Assembly: GCA_037102815.1 (NCBI GenBank)
Contig: BTPP01000001.1
Coordinates: 4,985,001 to 5,049,000, forward strand
Direction of reading: 5' to 3'
Length of the DNA: 64,000 nt
DNA from: Neurospora intermedia
Lineage: Eukaryota > Ascomycota > Sordariomycetes > Sordariales > Sordariaceae
Program-made: the position numbers and the translations under genes
The notes under the pieces: model-generated
Seen by the model: only the letters and a program-made list of their open reading frames with translations
Told to the model about the DNA's origin: nothing
Database searches by the model: none
In this document: in pieces, positions 12,558 to 23,808 of the stretch
Position numbering within the stretch: position 1 is the first letter of the stretch
Layout: each line of letters opens with the position of its first letter

Positions 12558-14114
12558 TGACTTCTCCCTTGTCCGGTGTTTGACTTGTGACGAGTTGGGC
12601 ACTATGGCTGGGGTTCCAAGCCATTGGCTCAATATTGCGGATTGCTGCATGTTCACACCAAGAGGTTTCCATGCCGAAGGTCTGCAGAAGCTGGCCGCTC
12701 ACACAAGGTTGTCGGCGAAGGCCACAAATGCAGGGACGCACCGAGCGAGAGACGGGAGATTGTGCGAGGACAACGTCTTGTTTGTGTCACGGTGTTTCAC
12801 AGCAAGGCCAGCTCGGCGAGAGCCTCGGTCAAGCGGCTTCTCCCCGTGACGGGTTAGCATACTCAGCGACAGTCAATCCCAAGAAGAACATTCAAGCAAA
12901 AAACCCCGCTGGACATGTACGTCCGAGGCTTTCTTTCCACCATATGTATGTGGCACTGGTGGATAGAAGGTGTGCAAGTCGGACGAAGCCTCCCAGGTAT
13001 GCATGGCGGTTGCGGCTGACGTCTTGACAGGATGCCTACTGGCTTGTGCCAGGTTGACAGCATTCGGAGAAATGATGGGGTCGAGATTAGGTGTCAGAGA
13101 GTAGGTATACATGAATGGGGATCATCTATACGCACCTTTGGTGGCAAGTGAGGGAGAGGTATCCAGACATGTGCCGTCTCAGCTGCAATCTGGACCAGGC
13201 CATACAGCAGAACGCATACCCAAGGCAACGGTTCGCGTAGAGACAGGTACGGAGCAGAACCGAATAGACCGTGTTGGTGTTGGTAGATCATGGCCAGGCC
13301 GGGCATCAGAAACGGCGGGGAAGTAGAATAAAGGGGCCCCTGTCTGGAACCGCAACTGCGAGCATGGAGAGTCAAGAAGCGTTATTGGGACCGACACACA
13401 TCAGAGACGGGAGAGGAGAGGAGCACAGTCGACGAACAGACCTGCCATGCCCGCACCACACCATTCACGCCAGCAAAGGCAGCTTGTAGAGTTGACCTCG
13501 AATTCGTGAAACCAGAACTGGTCTGTTTACCTCCTTAGCTCGCTAGATACTTACTGAGGACTCATCGGCCAGGACTAGTTCATACCCAGACTCTGCTTGA
13601 CACCACCATGTATTGTCCTGTTACAAGGAATCGTGTGACAAGGTGTCCAGGCTCGGGCAGCATGGAGGCCCGGACATGGAAAAGAAGCCATAAAAATAAA
13701 GCCGAGAAGATACGCGCCCGTTACAGCAGCGCCGGCAGCACGTCGGGCATTATAGAGGATGACGTCGTAGTCGGCTGTGGTGGTTCAGTCACGGATATAG
13801 GTATATGCATTGCCAGTAGGATGCTTTGTGTGAGAGGACGGGACGGGAGTAGGAGAACGGAAGCTGAGTGGCTTTTGTCCCGCTTCAATTCGTTGATTAG
13901 AAGAGAAACAGTTCCCCTTCCAGTCGTCAGCCTCCTGAGGTATCGTGCAAGAAATTGTGTCCTGCATCCAGTCGCTCCTGCCCATCCCGTCTTTCCTCAC
14001 TTGACGAAGTTGCCCCTGACGAGTATTAAATTGTGGGAAGTTGCCAGTTGAATACTAGCTGACCAATGAAAGCTTAGGTAGCTAGCACACAGCTGGGTCA
14101 ACTATCTGCCGCTA

Positions 14115-14142
14115 CAGCTGCAAAGCGCCACCTTTGCAGCTG
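14115..14142. repeat. Perfect inverted repeat, 11-bp arms with 6-nt loop
   Basis: The left arm CAGCTGCAAAG (14115-14125) and right arm CTTTGCAGCTG (14132-14142) are exact reverse complements around CGCCAC. The element could fold as a hairpin or be bound as a split palindrome. It lies about 6 kb upstream of the homeobox start codon in DNA without other features. Confidence 0.75.
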
Positions 14143-16599
14143 CCAGCTTAAAGCCATCAACATGTGGCGCAGCGGCCATCTGGGTCACTAAATCGATCCA
14201 AGTGCACAGTTCGGCAGTCCCGTCCGACCCAACTTCCTTCAACATTCCTCAATGAATCTCCGCTATCGACTACGGTTGGTTTGGTTTGACGCCGCGCCCG
14301 TCTTTCTAGCGCAGCTATTCTCGGCTCAGTAAGCCGGATTCTGAAACAAAGGAGCTCTCCGTCTTCTTTCAAAATGTCTTCATGTGCCACCTGTTACGGT
14401 GAGAGCCGTGCCAACGGGCCAACATCACGATAATCATGAACCGTCGCGTCAATTTTGGGCTTAGTCCTGGCTCAGCCAAGCCCGCACCTCATGTTCAGAC
14501 GGCTCATTCGACATTGTCCTTCCGTTCTTACTAAGATTGAGCGCGTGCTGCGCCGTTTCGGCTCGACAGATTGCAATCATATAATTCCGGATCGCACCGA
14601 TTCGTACATCTGGTGTAGTCGGTGCCCTGGTCCTTGACAACAGAAGCTTGACTGGACAATCAGTACCTCTGGGCAGGCTGTGGACAAAATGCCCGCCTTC
14701 ATATTTACAATTGTGTCGGTATCGACCAACCAGACAACTCGCTTCGCATTGCGTTGAGCGACTCTAGGGTCACGCACTATCTCCAAGGAGACATCAAGCA
14801 TGGAACGGGCCGAGAATCGGCTACAAATGAGACGACGGCGTGCGACGAGAGCAGAGGTGATGCCTGAATGCTTTTGCCTCCGGGTAGTAGTCTTGTACAA
14901 TGTTATCCAGTCACACCCGTCACACCCGTCTACCATGAGCTCGTTGGAATATTATACGCAGCAGCAGGTACAGACATTTCTCAGATCTACCCGAGCTCGG
15001 GAGTCCAGACACAACTAGCGACCTGAAATTTCCACATTGTCCTCGTATTCACGATCTGAATCATGCTCCAGCAGCGAGTGGTTAGCATGACCTAGCAAAC
15101 TCGGCCCGGCCAGGGGGTTGCGTGCAGACAAACTTGGGCCTTGCTACACAGGACTACATGGGGCATTCCATGTGTGTATGGGCTCTTTCTCTTCCGTCGC
15201 AGCCCTTAATCTGAGGGGTAGCTGCAGGAATACCTTTGCGCACCTCAAGCTCGTTTAATCAAGCAAGTTGCTATTGTGTGCCATGTGGAAAAAGGCGAGA
15301 GGCAGTGGTAGGAATGCTACACCTTGACCTTAAGTTGTCAGCTACCCGCCTTGCCCGCCTTGTCCGCCGCATCTGTGCCTCCATCTCAACCCTATGCATA
15401 TTGGTGCAAAGTCAACCATGCCAAACGGAGGTTACGGTTTGTAAATATTCCGGCAGCGCTTCCATGGTATGAAACCGTCTGCTAATGAACGATACAGATT
15501 ACAAGTCGTACACGCGGTCTCAGACGATGCGGAGTGAGGGTACTTGCTGGCTCTTACCGGGCTCACTTCAAGTTGGCTCTCTAGATCACGTCCCTCTGCT
15601 CTGATGCTCTAAACATAGGTAGAGGTAGTACTGCAAAGTGATGGGAAATCTGGATCGACCCAGATGGCGCAACCCACCTTCCCAATTCGAGCGCATCTTG
15701 GCTGCCCGATTCGCTACGATGAACCACTTCCCCTCTTTCCCCAACAGAACGCAAATGATCGCACATGGCCTTCAGGAACGCAAAAAGGAAAGTGACTGAC
15801 TGAATCGAGATGATTGAAGACGACCACAACGATGATGTCTGGTCCACTTAATCTCTGAAATTTCCATTTCTGATCTGCGTGCTTCAAGCTGAAGCGTGAG
15901 GTCTCAAAACAGAACACTCATATGGCAAGTGCCCACCAAGGGAAGGTAGCAATCAAGAACATCAAGGTGAGGAAGGAGGTAAAGTTGGTAAGTACAAGTG
16001 AAAGCAAAGGAAGGCACCTTCCCTCACTCACACAACATCGGTCGAGTGACTGCAATGAAATCTTCCTACAGTCTTGGATCCACTCTTTCATTCTGACGGG
16101 ACGGAACTTGGAACCATTCTCCAGCGTCGATCATCTCAACTCCAGCTCGTGGACGCACAGAAACCATTCTTGGTATATCTCCCATCACTTCCGTTCCTTG
16201 TTCAAGTGTAGATTTCTCTGAACGGCCTTATCCTGGCCAGCCATGTAGGTTAACCGGAATCACGCACATCTGGCTGTGTCACTCGCTGACTGCTTGACTC
16301 GAAATCAGGTCGCAAATATTTGGAACCCTCTGGCCAAACCTCGACAATTGGCGATCCGGATTAGGCAAGATTCAGGAACACTGTGCCCGGTTGTCGGGAT
16401 AAAGCTGGAATGCCGGTCCCCCAGACAAGCACAACGGCTGCCAGGCCCTGCTCCTAGGGCAGAAGAACGGATGGGGGATCGTTGACGGACCCCGTCGGCG
16501 AGCAGTCCATGTTCTTGGTCCGTTTCGGCATGGTACGGGCAGCAACACGCCCATGCTGTTGGATGCCACCGTCGCGTCTCACAAATGCCAGTCCTATTG

Positions 16600-19500
16600 A
16601 ACCTGTGCAAGCCGTGGCTCTCGCTGTCAGGGAAATGGTGGTGGTGGTGGTGGGCTGCACCCCTAGCTCGCCTGGCTCACCTGGCTACCCTGCCGTTACC
16701 TTTACGCTTGTCCATACAGCTACCTTGTTGCCCCTGCAACGGGACATGACCCTTGTCTACTATACAGCCCCTTGTCTTCTGTACGGACACCCTCTCGAAG
16801 CCATGGGAGCCATGGCATGCGCCGGCTTGGGATCTGGCGTCTTGACTGCGTCCACGCCCACGGAGTGTGTTCCCCGAAGAAGATTCGACCGTTGAGCCAC
16901 CTTTCTAGCCCAACTGCGTCTGTCCTCCTTCGTCTTGGCACAGCATTAGCAACGACACGACCGTCTTCTCGCGTCCACCGTCCACACTCGAGCAGAACAC
17001 AGACCGCAGACTGCAGAGCTTCTCACTACCACCCTCCGCCTGCAAGACGCCTTTCCTTCTCGCCTTTACCTAGTCCACAGTACCTCCTCTAGGTACCGGG
17101 ACTCTCCTATCCTTTTTATCGTACAGTTACACTAGACCCCACCGGACCCGGCCTTTGTAGCTTCCTGGGAGGTCACACATCATATCAGCCTACGGCTTGT
17201 TCGGCGCACATTCCCTCGACTCCTGACTCGCTCACGCCGCTCATGGGCTCCCATGTGTTGAGCCTTTCTGTACTAGGGTCTTCTCTTCGCAAGCATTCCT
17301 CTCCATCAAGTGGAAGTCAACTCGCCTGTCGAAGCCCTGGCACACGCCGGCATTAACTACCATGGGGGAGCATATCTGGGAGATGGGTGGAGATCTTGAT
17401 ATACCTGCCCAGGATAAGTGTCATGCTTAGCTTGGCCTAGCACTCATCCTCCCCTACCCATAAGCCGCTCGGACTGTGTCTCCTCAACAAGTTCTGACGG
17501 ATAGGAATGGTGGTGTTTTGCCCAGCGAGAGATGTAGCTCACACTGCTTGCACACTGGCCTAGCGCCGTGTGAGCTAGGCGTACCTCGACTTGTCATCAA
17601 CGTGACAGATAAGGGTCACACAACTCAACTGTATGCCTCAGTCCCGATTTTTGTTGCTAAACGAAACGCAAATGCCGCTCGGTTCAGACCGGTCCGCTAC
17701 ATTACAGGCCTTAGCGTCTGCAAAGCTGGGAGTTCGGTTGAGGGAGACCCGTAAAGAGGTCCAGATGCTGGTAGGGCGACATCGAACCCGACAGTGCTCC
17801 AGGTCGTCAAGCCTTTTGTGGATTTAGATGGGACATCAGCAGGAAAGATCTGCCCATCAATGATCTCCCTCCCTATCGGACCCCCCTGCTCTGCGGCCAT
17901 CAAGTACTTGGAGGTGCCATGCTACAAGGATGGCTTCGATTCCCCAGCATCACCGAATGCTCCCTCCCCCCTCCCGCACCACCATACCCAGCTCAACTGA
18001 CTGCTTTGAGCAGCACTGATGTCGTAATTTTACAAAGTAGTGTGGTTTGCTACAAGGAGAGTTCCATTTCATCCCTCTTCTCATTACTGAATCCGATCTG
18101 CGTTCGTCCTCTGTTTTATGCCTTCGTGGCTGGTCCCTCCTCATCATCGCTCTTACCCGCAGACCAAAGAACTAGCAATACTGGCATCGCAACCCTTGTT
18201 CTGGGCCGTTAACCTTCTTCATTGGCCCAAGGGGGTAGGTGACTGTAACGGTCATGCCTGCTTCCGTGGAATAATCGACAAAGAACTCAGTCACGGAAGG
18301 CCAATCAGCCGTTCACTCTGATCGAACCCAAGATACTACACACGGCCTGGATTTGTGCCTTTTCTGCAATCACCCCCGGATCGCATACTACAAAGCTATG
18401 GTAACGGGCTTCCAGCTGACCGCGCTGGGTTATGTTCCGTCAACTCTGTGAGACAGTGAGATCACTTTCTGCCCATAACGCGAGTTGAGGTGCGTTACCG
18501 GCGTCCTCGCAAGTGCTTGCCTGCAGGCTACGGTTGAACGACCTTGTCTTGCCTCCGCGAGTGTCGGATGTTTGCGCCAGCCTCATTGGCCCACAAGCCC
18601 TTGCCTATATCTCTCGGCCAGTATCCATGCACTCCTTGTCCTCTTGCAACCTTGTTCTGGGCTTACCACGGCGCTTGCCATACCGTTTCCTCGCTGCTGA
18701 AGCAGACTTCTACTCTTCCCATACGGCTTCCCTTGCTACTCGCCGTTCAAGTTGTTGGTGTTTCTTCTGTTCCTTTATAGCCTGCTCACGGATGATACCA
18801 TGGAGGGATGCCCCGGATGGTCCAAACACCTTAATGGCACAGCATTAGCCATTCAGCCGAGACTGCTATGATCTTAGACAGATCAATATAGCCCTGTCGT
18901 TACAGGTCGACACTCAGAGCCAGTGCATATAACGGTGTGGCTCAGCTGTGCCGTCCGTCGTCGACCGTCCCCCGTTATACATACATACCAGATGCAATTA
19001 GTTGCGGCTTGCCTTTATTTCAGGGACTCTTTCAAACACGCCCCCAAAGGGCTCGCCTTACCGAGTAACCGTAGTCAGGTACCTGGTCCTCTGATACTCC
19101 ATACCCAAATTCCTGCCAATCTCGTTGTGGCTTCCCGTACGGACCCTGTCTGTATTCGGAGCCTGCCTCGACCCTTCTCCATGTGAATCGGGGCCTTCGC
19201 CGGTATTAATCCTACACCTGTCCTACCAGCCAAATAGACATCAAAGAGAAGGCCTTATTATTTTCACGGACACCCCACAATATTTTGAACGTTCTGGATC
19301 TGGCTGTCCTTGAAGAGGATCTTCGAGGACGATGAACAGTATCCTAGAAGGATTTTGACGTCAACCGTTCTTAGACACTCTTGCCAACACCCCCCCTCTT
19401 TATCTGTCAACGAGAGACCATCATTGCCCAACCGACTACAGCGTCAACAAGGATTTGTTGGAGCATTTACTAGTAAATCGGTGGACTAGTAACCGTCTCA

Positions 19501-20095
19501 CCAGCCGGTTTACTCATACCACTGCTTCGTTTTGATCTTCATTTTGACTGGTCAAATCTAGAGTTTTGGTACAACACACCCTACCCGAACGCTGTACACA
19601 CGACGAGCACTTCTTCACCCCGTTCCCCAGAGCTTTCTGTCTCGTTTAAACCAGCAATAACCTAGCACCACGGGTTCGGGTCCCAAGATTGTCGACACAA
19701 TTCCATGATAACTTGGTCCTTAAATCATCCCAGCTTAGCACTAGTCTTCAGCAACATCGAACCTTCAGGATAGCAGTTGCCATTGCGAAGCAAGCAGACA
19801 TCGATGTACGTTTGGAACTTCTAAAACCAGCACTATCAGCCTAATACCGTTGGCTTCGCTCGCTACATCAACCTTGTTTAAGGCTCTCCGAGAAACAGAA
19901 ATTAGCGTATCGTGCTTCCCGTGGCACAACAAGGACGAACAGCGATCTCACCAACGAGCCATAGATTTGTCGCATACTCCGGGAGATTTTGTCATTCCAA
20001 TGCTCGTTACGTCCAGGCAAGGCGCTACGGAGCAAAGTTCTTGGTCTATCAGCAAGTTCGGAACACCTTATTTAAGGTCGGCAGACAGTCTACGT
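16600..20095 (+). promoter_or_regulatory. Pyrimidine-rich upstream region, probable promoter and long leader of the homeobox gene
   Basis: From about 16.6 kb the plus strand becomes visibly C+T-rich, for example around 16900-17100, 17200-17350 and 18500-18780, and this continues with interruptions to the homeobox gene. Such strand bias is common in leaders of sordariomycete regulatory genes, so I infer a plus-strand 5' UTR of up to 3 kb, possibly with leader introns and upstream ORFs. One short upstream ORF begins at 19804 (six codons, then TAA). A 10-bp inverted repeat with a 23-nt spacer lies at 17535-17577. No protein-like ORF is present. The transcription start is not known. Confidence 0.45.
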
Positions 20096-22353
20096 ATGTC
20101 GAACTTTGACCCTGTGACGCAGTCGGACTGGCAGGGCCAGTATTCGTTCCTTCCGCCAGGCGACAACAGTCTCTTTTCGCAGTCATACGAACACGTATCA
20201 AGCTCGACAGACCATGCGAATTCCCAAGCTCAACCGCGATCCGTGGTTGGCCCAAGCAGTCCTCTAAAGGTTGAACCGCCCAAGCGGGTGATTACGCCGT
20301 TAGGACACAGAGCCGATCCTCTAGGTCTGCGGCAACCGAAGCGGTCATCCCCAGTTGTTGAGCATGTAGGAAATCACAGCGAGTTGTACACTCAAAAGGC
20401 TTCTGAGACGGCACACGGAGGATCCCATATGTCGACAGAAACACCTAATATTTCGCTCGGCTCCCATCCACTAAGCTCGGTCTCTTCAGCCGCGCACGAA
20501 CCAAAATCATCCACAGCACAGTCAGTGAATGAAGCTCAGTCGACGATCAAAGATGAAGATGACGATGTGTTGGATGATGAAGAAATGATAGATGGCGATG
20601 CGGAAGAAGAGCCTCAGGCGCAAGCACAGCCGCAAACAGCAGCGGAGAGAACAGCACAACGCCGGAAGATGAAGCGGTTCAGGTAATCCAGACTGCAACT
20701 CGCAAGGCATAGAACCAGATACTGACATGTGCAGGCTCACACACCAGCAGACACGATTCTTAATGAGCGAGTTTGCTAAACAGCCCCACCCTGATGCCGC
20801 GCATAGAGAACGACTTTCTCGAGAAATACCCGGCTTGAGCCCTCGTCAGGTACAAGTCTGGTTCCAGAATCGGTAAGTTTCTCAATACGGAGTCAATAGC
20901 TCGGTCTGTGGGTTAATCAATTGCCAGGCGAGCAAAAATCAAGCGCTTGACGGCGGACGAAAGGGACCGTGTCATGAAAATGAGGGCGGTTCCCGACGAC
21001 TTCGACAATGTCCAGGCACTTCATGCCCCTTACGGAGCGGTTCACGGTCTCGGGACACCCTTGACCTCGCCCGTTGATTTTGCTGCCTCGTCTTATGCAG
21101 ACCACATGATGAGACCGCTTATGGTGGACGTGCGGCGATCTGATACCGATGACCATCTCTCATCGACTGGTATGAGCCCCGCATTCGGAAGTATAGGCTT
21201 CAATCCCTCGAACTCGCTCAACAACCCAGACACTCTTTCACCAATGTCTCCCCCTTCTACCGATAGATACGGATACAGTAACCATCTCTCGGCGTCGTTG
21301 AGTGCTGGAGCACGGTCGTTAAATCCATTTGCACGACAACCTGGACTCGACGCGGGCGTACATATGCATAATCATCATTCACAACACCAAATACGCACAT
21401 TACAACCTCTCCAACTTCGAGAGACCACGAATAGGTCTCGCGCCGAAACACTACAGTCTCCACTACGAACTAGTATGTCATGGAAAGGCGATTCCCTTGA
21501 TTATACAACCTATCACGGTAGCAACACTTCACCCCCAATGAATAGCAGGCCGCAAAGCCTGTACCACCAGGATCATATGAACAGTACCTCCACATCTGGC
21601 TTGGGGAGCTATGATCCAACTCACTATGCGGGTAAGCTGTCATTTGATTGAGTCTTACTCTTCTCATATCTAATGGCTGATCAGCTTCACATAGGATCGA
21701 CCGCCCAGTCGCCTACTCACTTGAGTTATCCCAACTATCAGTCATCTAGTCTCCAAAACAATTCTCGCAGAACCTCGCGCTTGAGTGCTTCCTCGGCCTC
21801 CCTGCCCTTTGGTCTCGATCTACGAACGCAATTTCGCTCGGCTGTAGGAGCCAACAGCTTACATTCAACAGCACATTCGCCAACTTCTGCCCGTGCATCG
21901 TCTACTGCTCAGATAGGCAGTGGCGGCGCCTCTTCAAGCTACTCTGCGTCGAGCTTTCCTCCCGCACCCCTCTCCACGCCCGCCGATTACTCCCTTTCCC
22001 GTACATCACCTTACAGGCCACCGCCACCGGCAGGGCCAACAGACTATGCCATCCCGCAGATGAGCGCCCCAATTGCCCTTCCCAACGACTTCTCGCAAGC
22101 GTTTCAGCCCAGCAGCATGTCTAATGGTGGAGGAAGTTCGAGGAATACGCAGTCATTGAGAGATAATTTTGGTGCGAGTGTCTTGGGGCTAGGCCACGGT
22201 CATCATGGTCATAACAATCCGGCAAGCCACCGCACCACCGATGACTATTCTGCGAATGACCCCCTGGGCATGAAGCGGAAGCGGAGTTATTCGGGAACGG
22301 CGCCTGCGGGCGCTGGTGCACAGGGAATCGGGGCATATGGGGCGGCGGTTTGA
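20096..22353 (+). CDS. Homeodomain transcription factor
   Basis: A nuclear sequence-specific DNA-binding protein. Four exons, 20096-20682, 20735-20872, 20928-21631 and 21695-22353, with introns of 52, 55 and 63 nt, encode 695 aa. The homeodomain spans about residues 189-248. Helix 1 contains LTHQQTRFLMSEFAKQ, and recognition helix 3 is RQVQVWFQNRRAKIKR with the invariant W, F, N and R. An acidic stretch (DEDDDVLDDEEM) lies just before it. The rest is Ser/Pro/Gln/Asn-rich and probably disordered. The linker after the homeodomain (MRAVPDDF...APYGAVHGLGTPLTSPVDF) looks like the Htf1/HOX2-type homeobox proteins that control conidiation in Magnaporthe and Fusarium; I recall this from memory, so orthology is tentative. 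I chose the ATG at 20096 (MSNFDPVTQ), but an in-frame ATG at 20000 would add 32 residues. It is the only clear gene between 7.8 and 30.3 kb. Confidence 0.93.
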
Positions 22354-23597
22354 ATATTTACGACATGCAGACACATTTCCTTTCATCTTCCGAATCGACG
22401 TCGACGACCATATATATTGTAGAATCGGGCCAGTCTTTGTTGTTCACTGCTGAGGTTTTGTTGTTTTTGACCACAGAGTCGGGTGGCAATGTGCTTTTGA
22501 GTAGTACGTGGAACATGTTGACGATTGGTTTGTTGTAATCGTGGCATTTGATATTCACGGTAACTGAAAAGACACTTCGGCTTGTTTGTCCCATGTCTCG
22601 CTGTCATCATTATCTATATACCAGGGCGGATTTTTGGATGCTTTCACGAATCAGTTTCCTCGTTTTATTCTTTCAAGATTGTCTTTTGGATTCTTTCCAC
22701 CATTCTTCGCAATATGTATGAGCTTGGTATTGAGTGGCCCTCGCGGGGTGGCAAGGCTTACGACTACCGTGGATTTCTCGAGAGGGTATTTTGCTCAAGA
22801 GCTATCCTTTGAGGTGATCCATATGGAGGAATCAGTAGCATCTTGGGCGGTTGGGGATGGTGGTAGCAGCAGGGTTCAAAACTCGGCATAAGTGTATTCA
22901 ATGGCTTGTGCCTTACAGGTACTGTACTAGTTTCAACCAACAAAGCACTTCAATGGTTTCCACGCAAGCCTAAGTTTCAGTGTTTGACTTTACTAGGGCC
23001 CTTGCCTGCTTTTTTTACTAGTATTCTCTTTCTTTGATCTACTTCAGCACCCTACACAAGCCGGAAGACGAACGAATAAATTTACCGGCAACGCTCGTTG
23101 AAATCAATGAGCTAGACTGAACAGCTCAAAAAATTGTATGTTTTTCCGTCTTGGTCAGTGTCGCTGGCCGGAGCCAACTGGACATTGAGAGTCTGATCAT
23201 CTCCACTTCTTTCCCATTTTTTTTTTTCTTTGAACAAATATTCTGCGATATTCGCTCTGCCGGCGTTCTTCTCAGTTATGTTTTTTCCCTTCCTTTGGCG
23301 ATATAAGGAAACGTAACAATGTCCGGGATAGCAGCGCGAAAATTCTCAAACAAAGTCAACGGTTATGGCTCGCCAATGTAACCTCTTTGTTTCGTTTCAT
23401 TTGGCCTCCATATCATGCAAGGGCTATGCATGCCAGGTACGAACGGCTTTGTGAGGGGTGATGGTACTCTTGCTGTTTTCGTAATGGAGTCGGATGCTTC
23501 CTTCCGTTCAAACTACAGACTCCGAGGATGATAGCTTATGTTCACGACGGGCCAACGGGCCAACGGTGTGTGTGTTTGGATAGCGAGTGATATGTTT

Positions 23598-23622
23598 GGG
23601 GGGGGGGGGGGGGGGGGGGGGG
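23598..23622. repeat. Poly(G) tract, 25 nt
   Basis: An uninterrupted run of 25 G on the plus strand, 1.2 kb beyond the homeobox stop codon. Its exact length may be affected by sequencing error. Confidence 0.9.
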
Positions 23623-23758
23623 TTGAGAGGAGCAGGAACAGACATCCAGAGGCAGTGCGGGCAGATGACAAACCATTCCATCTGACGATGGCTTGTCTGC
23701 CATGGTTTCATTCCGTTGCCGTACCATGGGTAACCTGATGACCTGATCTTCCCAAAAG

Positions 23759-23771
23759 TTTTTTTTTCTTT

Positions 23772-23804
<33 letters not shown>

Positions 23805-23808
23805 TTTT
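23759..23808. repeat. T-rich tract, 50 nt with three interrupting C
   Basis: An almost pure T stretch about 135 bp after the poly(G) tract. The interrupting C bases suggest an old slippage-expanded tract rather than a poly(A) tail, and no retrogene lies beside it. Confidence 0.85.

Larger units (their letters stand above)
7756..16600. other. Gene-poor non-coding stretch upstream of the homeobox gene (distal part)
   Basis: Nearly 9 kb hold no ORF with recognisable homology or convincing codon structure. The longest open frame is the weak candidate at 12042-12557, listed separately. Base composition is near 50% GC without strong AT-rich (RIP-like) blocks, and I see no terminal repeats or transposase fragments. 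The first few hundred bases should be the 3' UTR of the dehydrogenase gene. Local features are an AAT run near 9108-9125, a CRE-like TGACGTC at 13760 and a perfect inverted repeat at 14115-14142. It may be long-range regulatory DNA, non-coding transcripts or decayed sequence; I cannot choose between these. Confidence 0.6.

Noticed and set aside
19660-19700. GGGTTCGGGTCCC resembling a tRNA B box
   Set aside because: The loop does not fit the TTCRA consensus and there is no A box at the right distance.
7756-19849. Transposon or degraded repeat as the cause of the gene-poor stretch
   Set aside because: No long terminal or inverted repeats, no transposase or reverse-transcriptase fragments in any frame, and no strong AT-bias of the RIP type were seen by eye.
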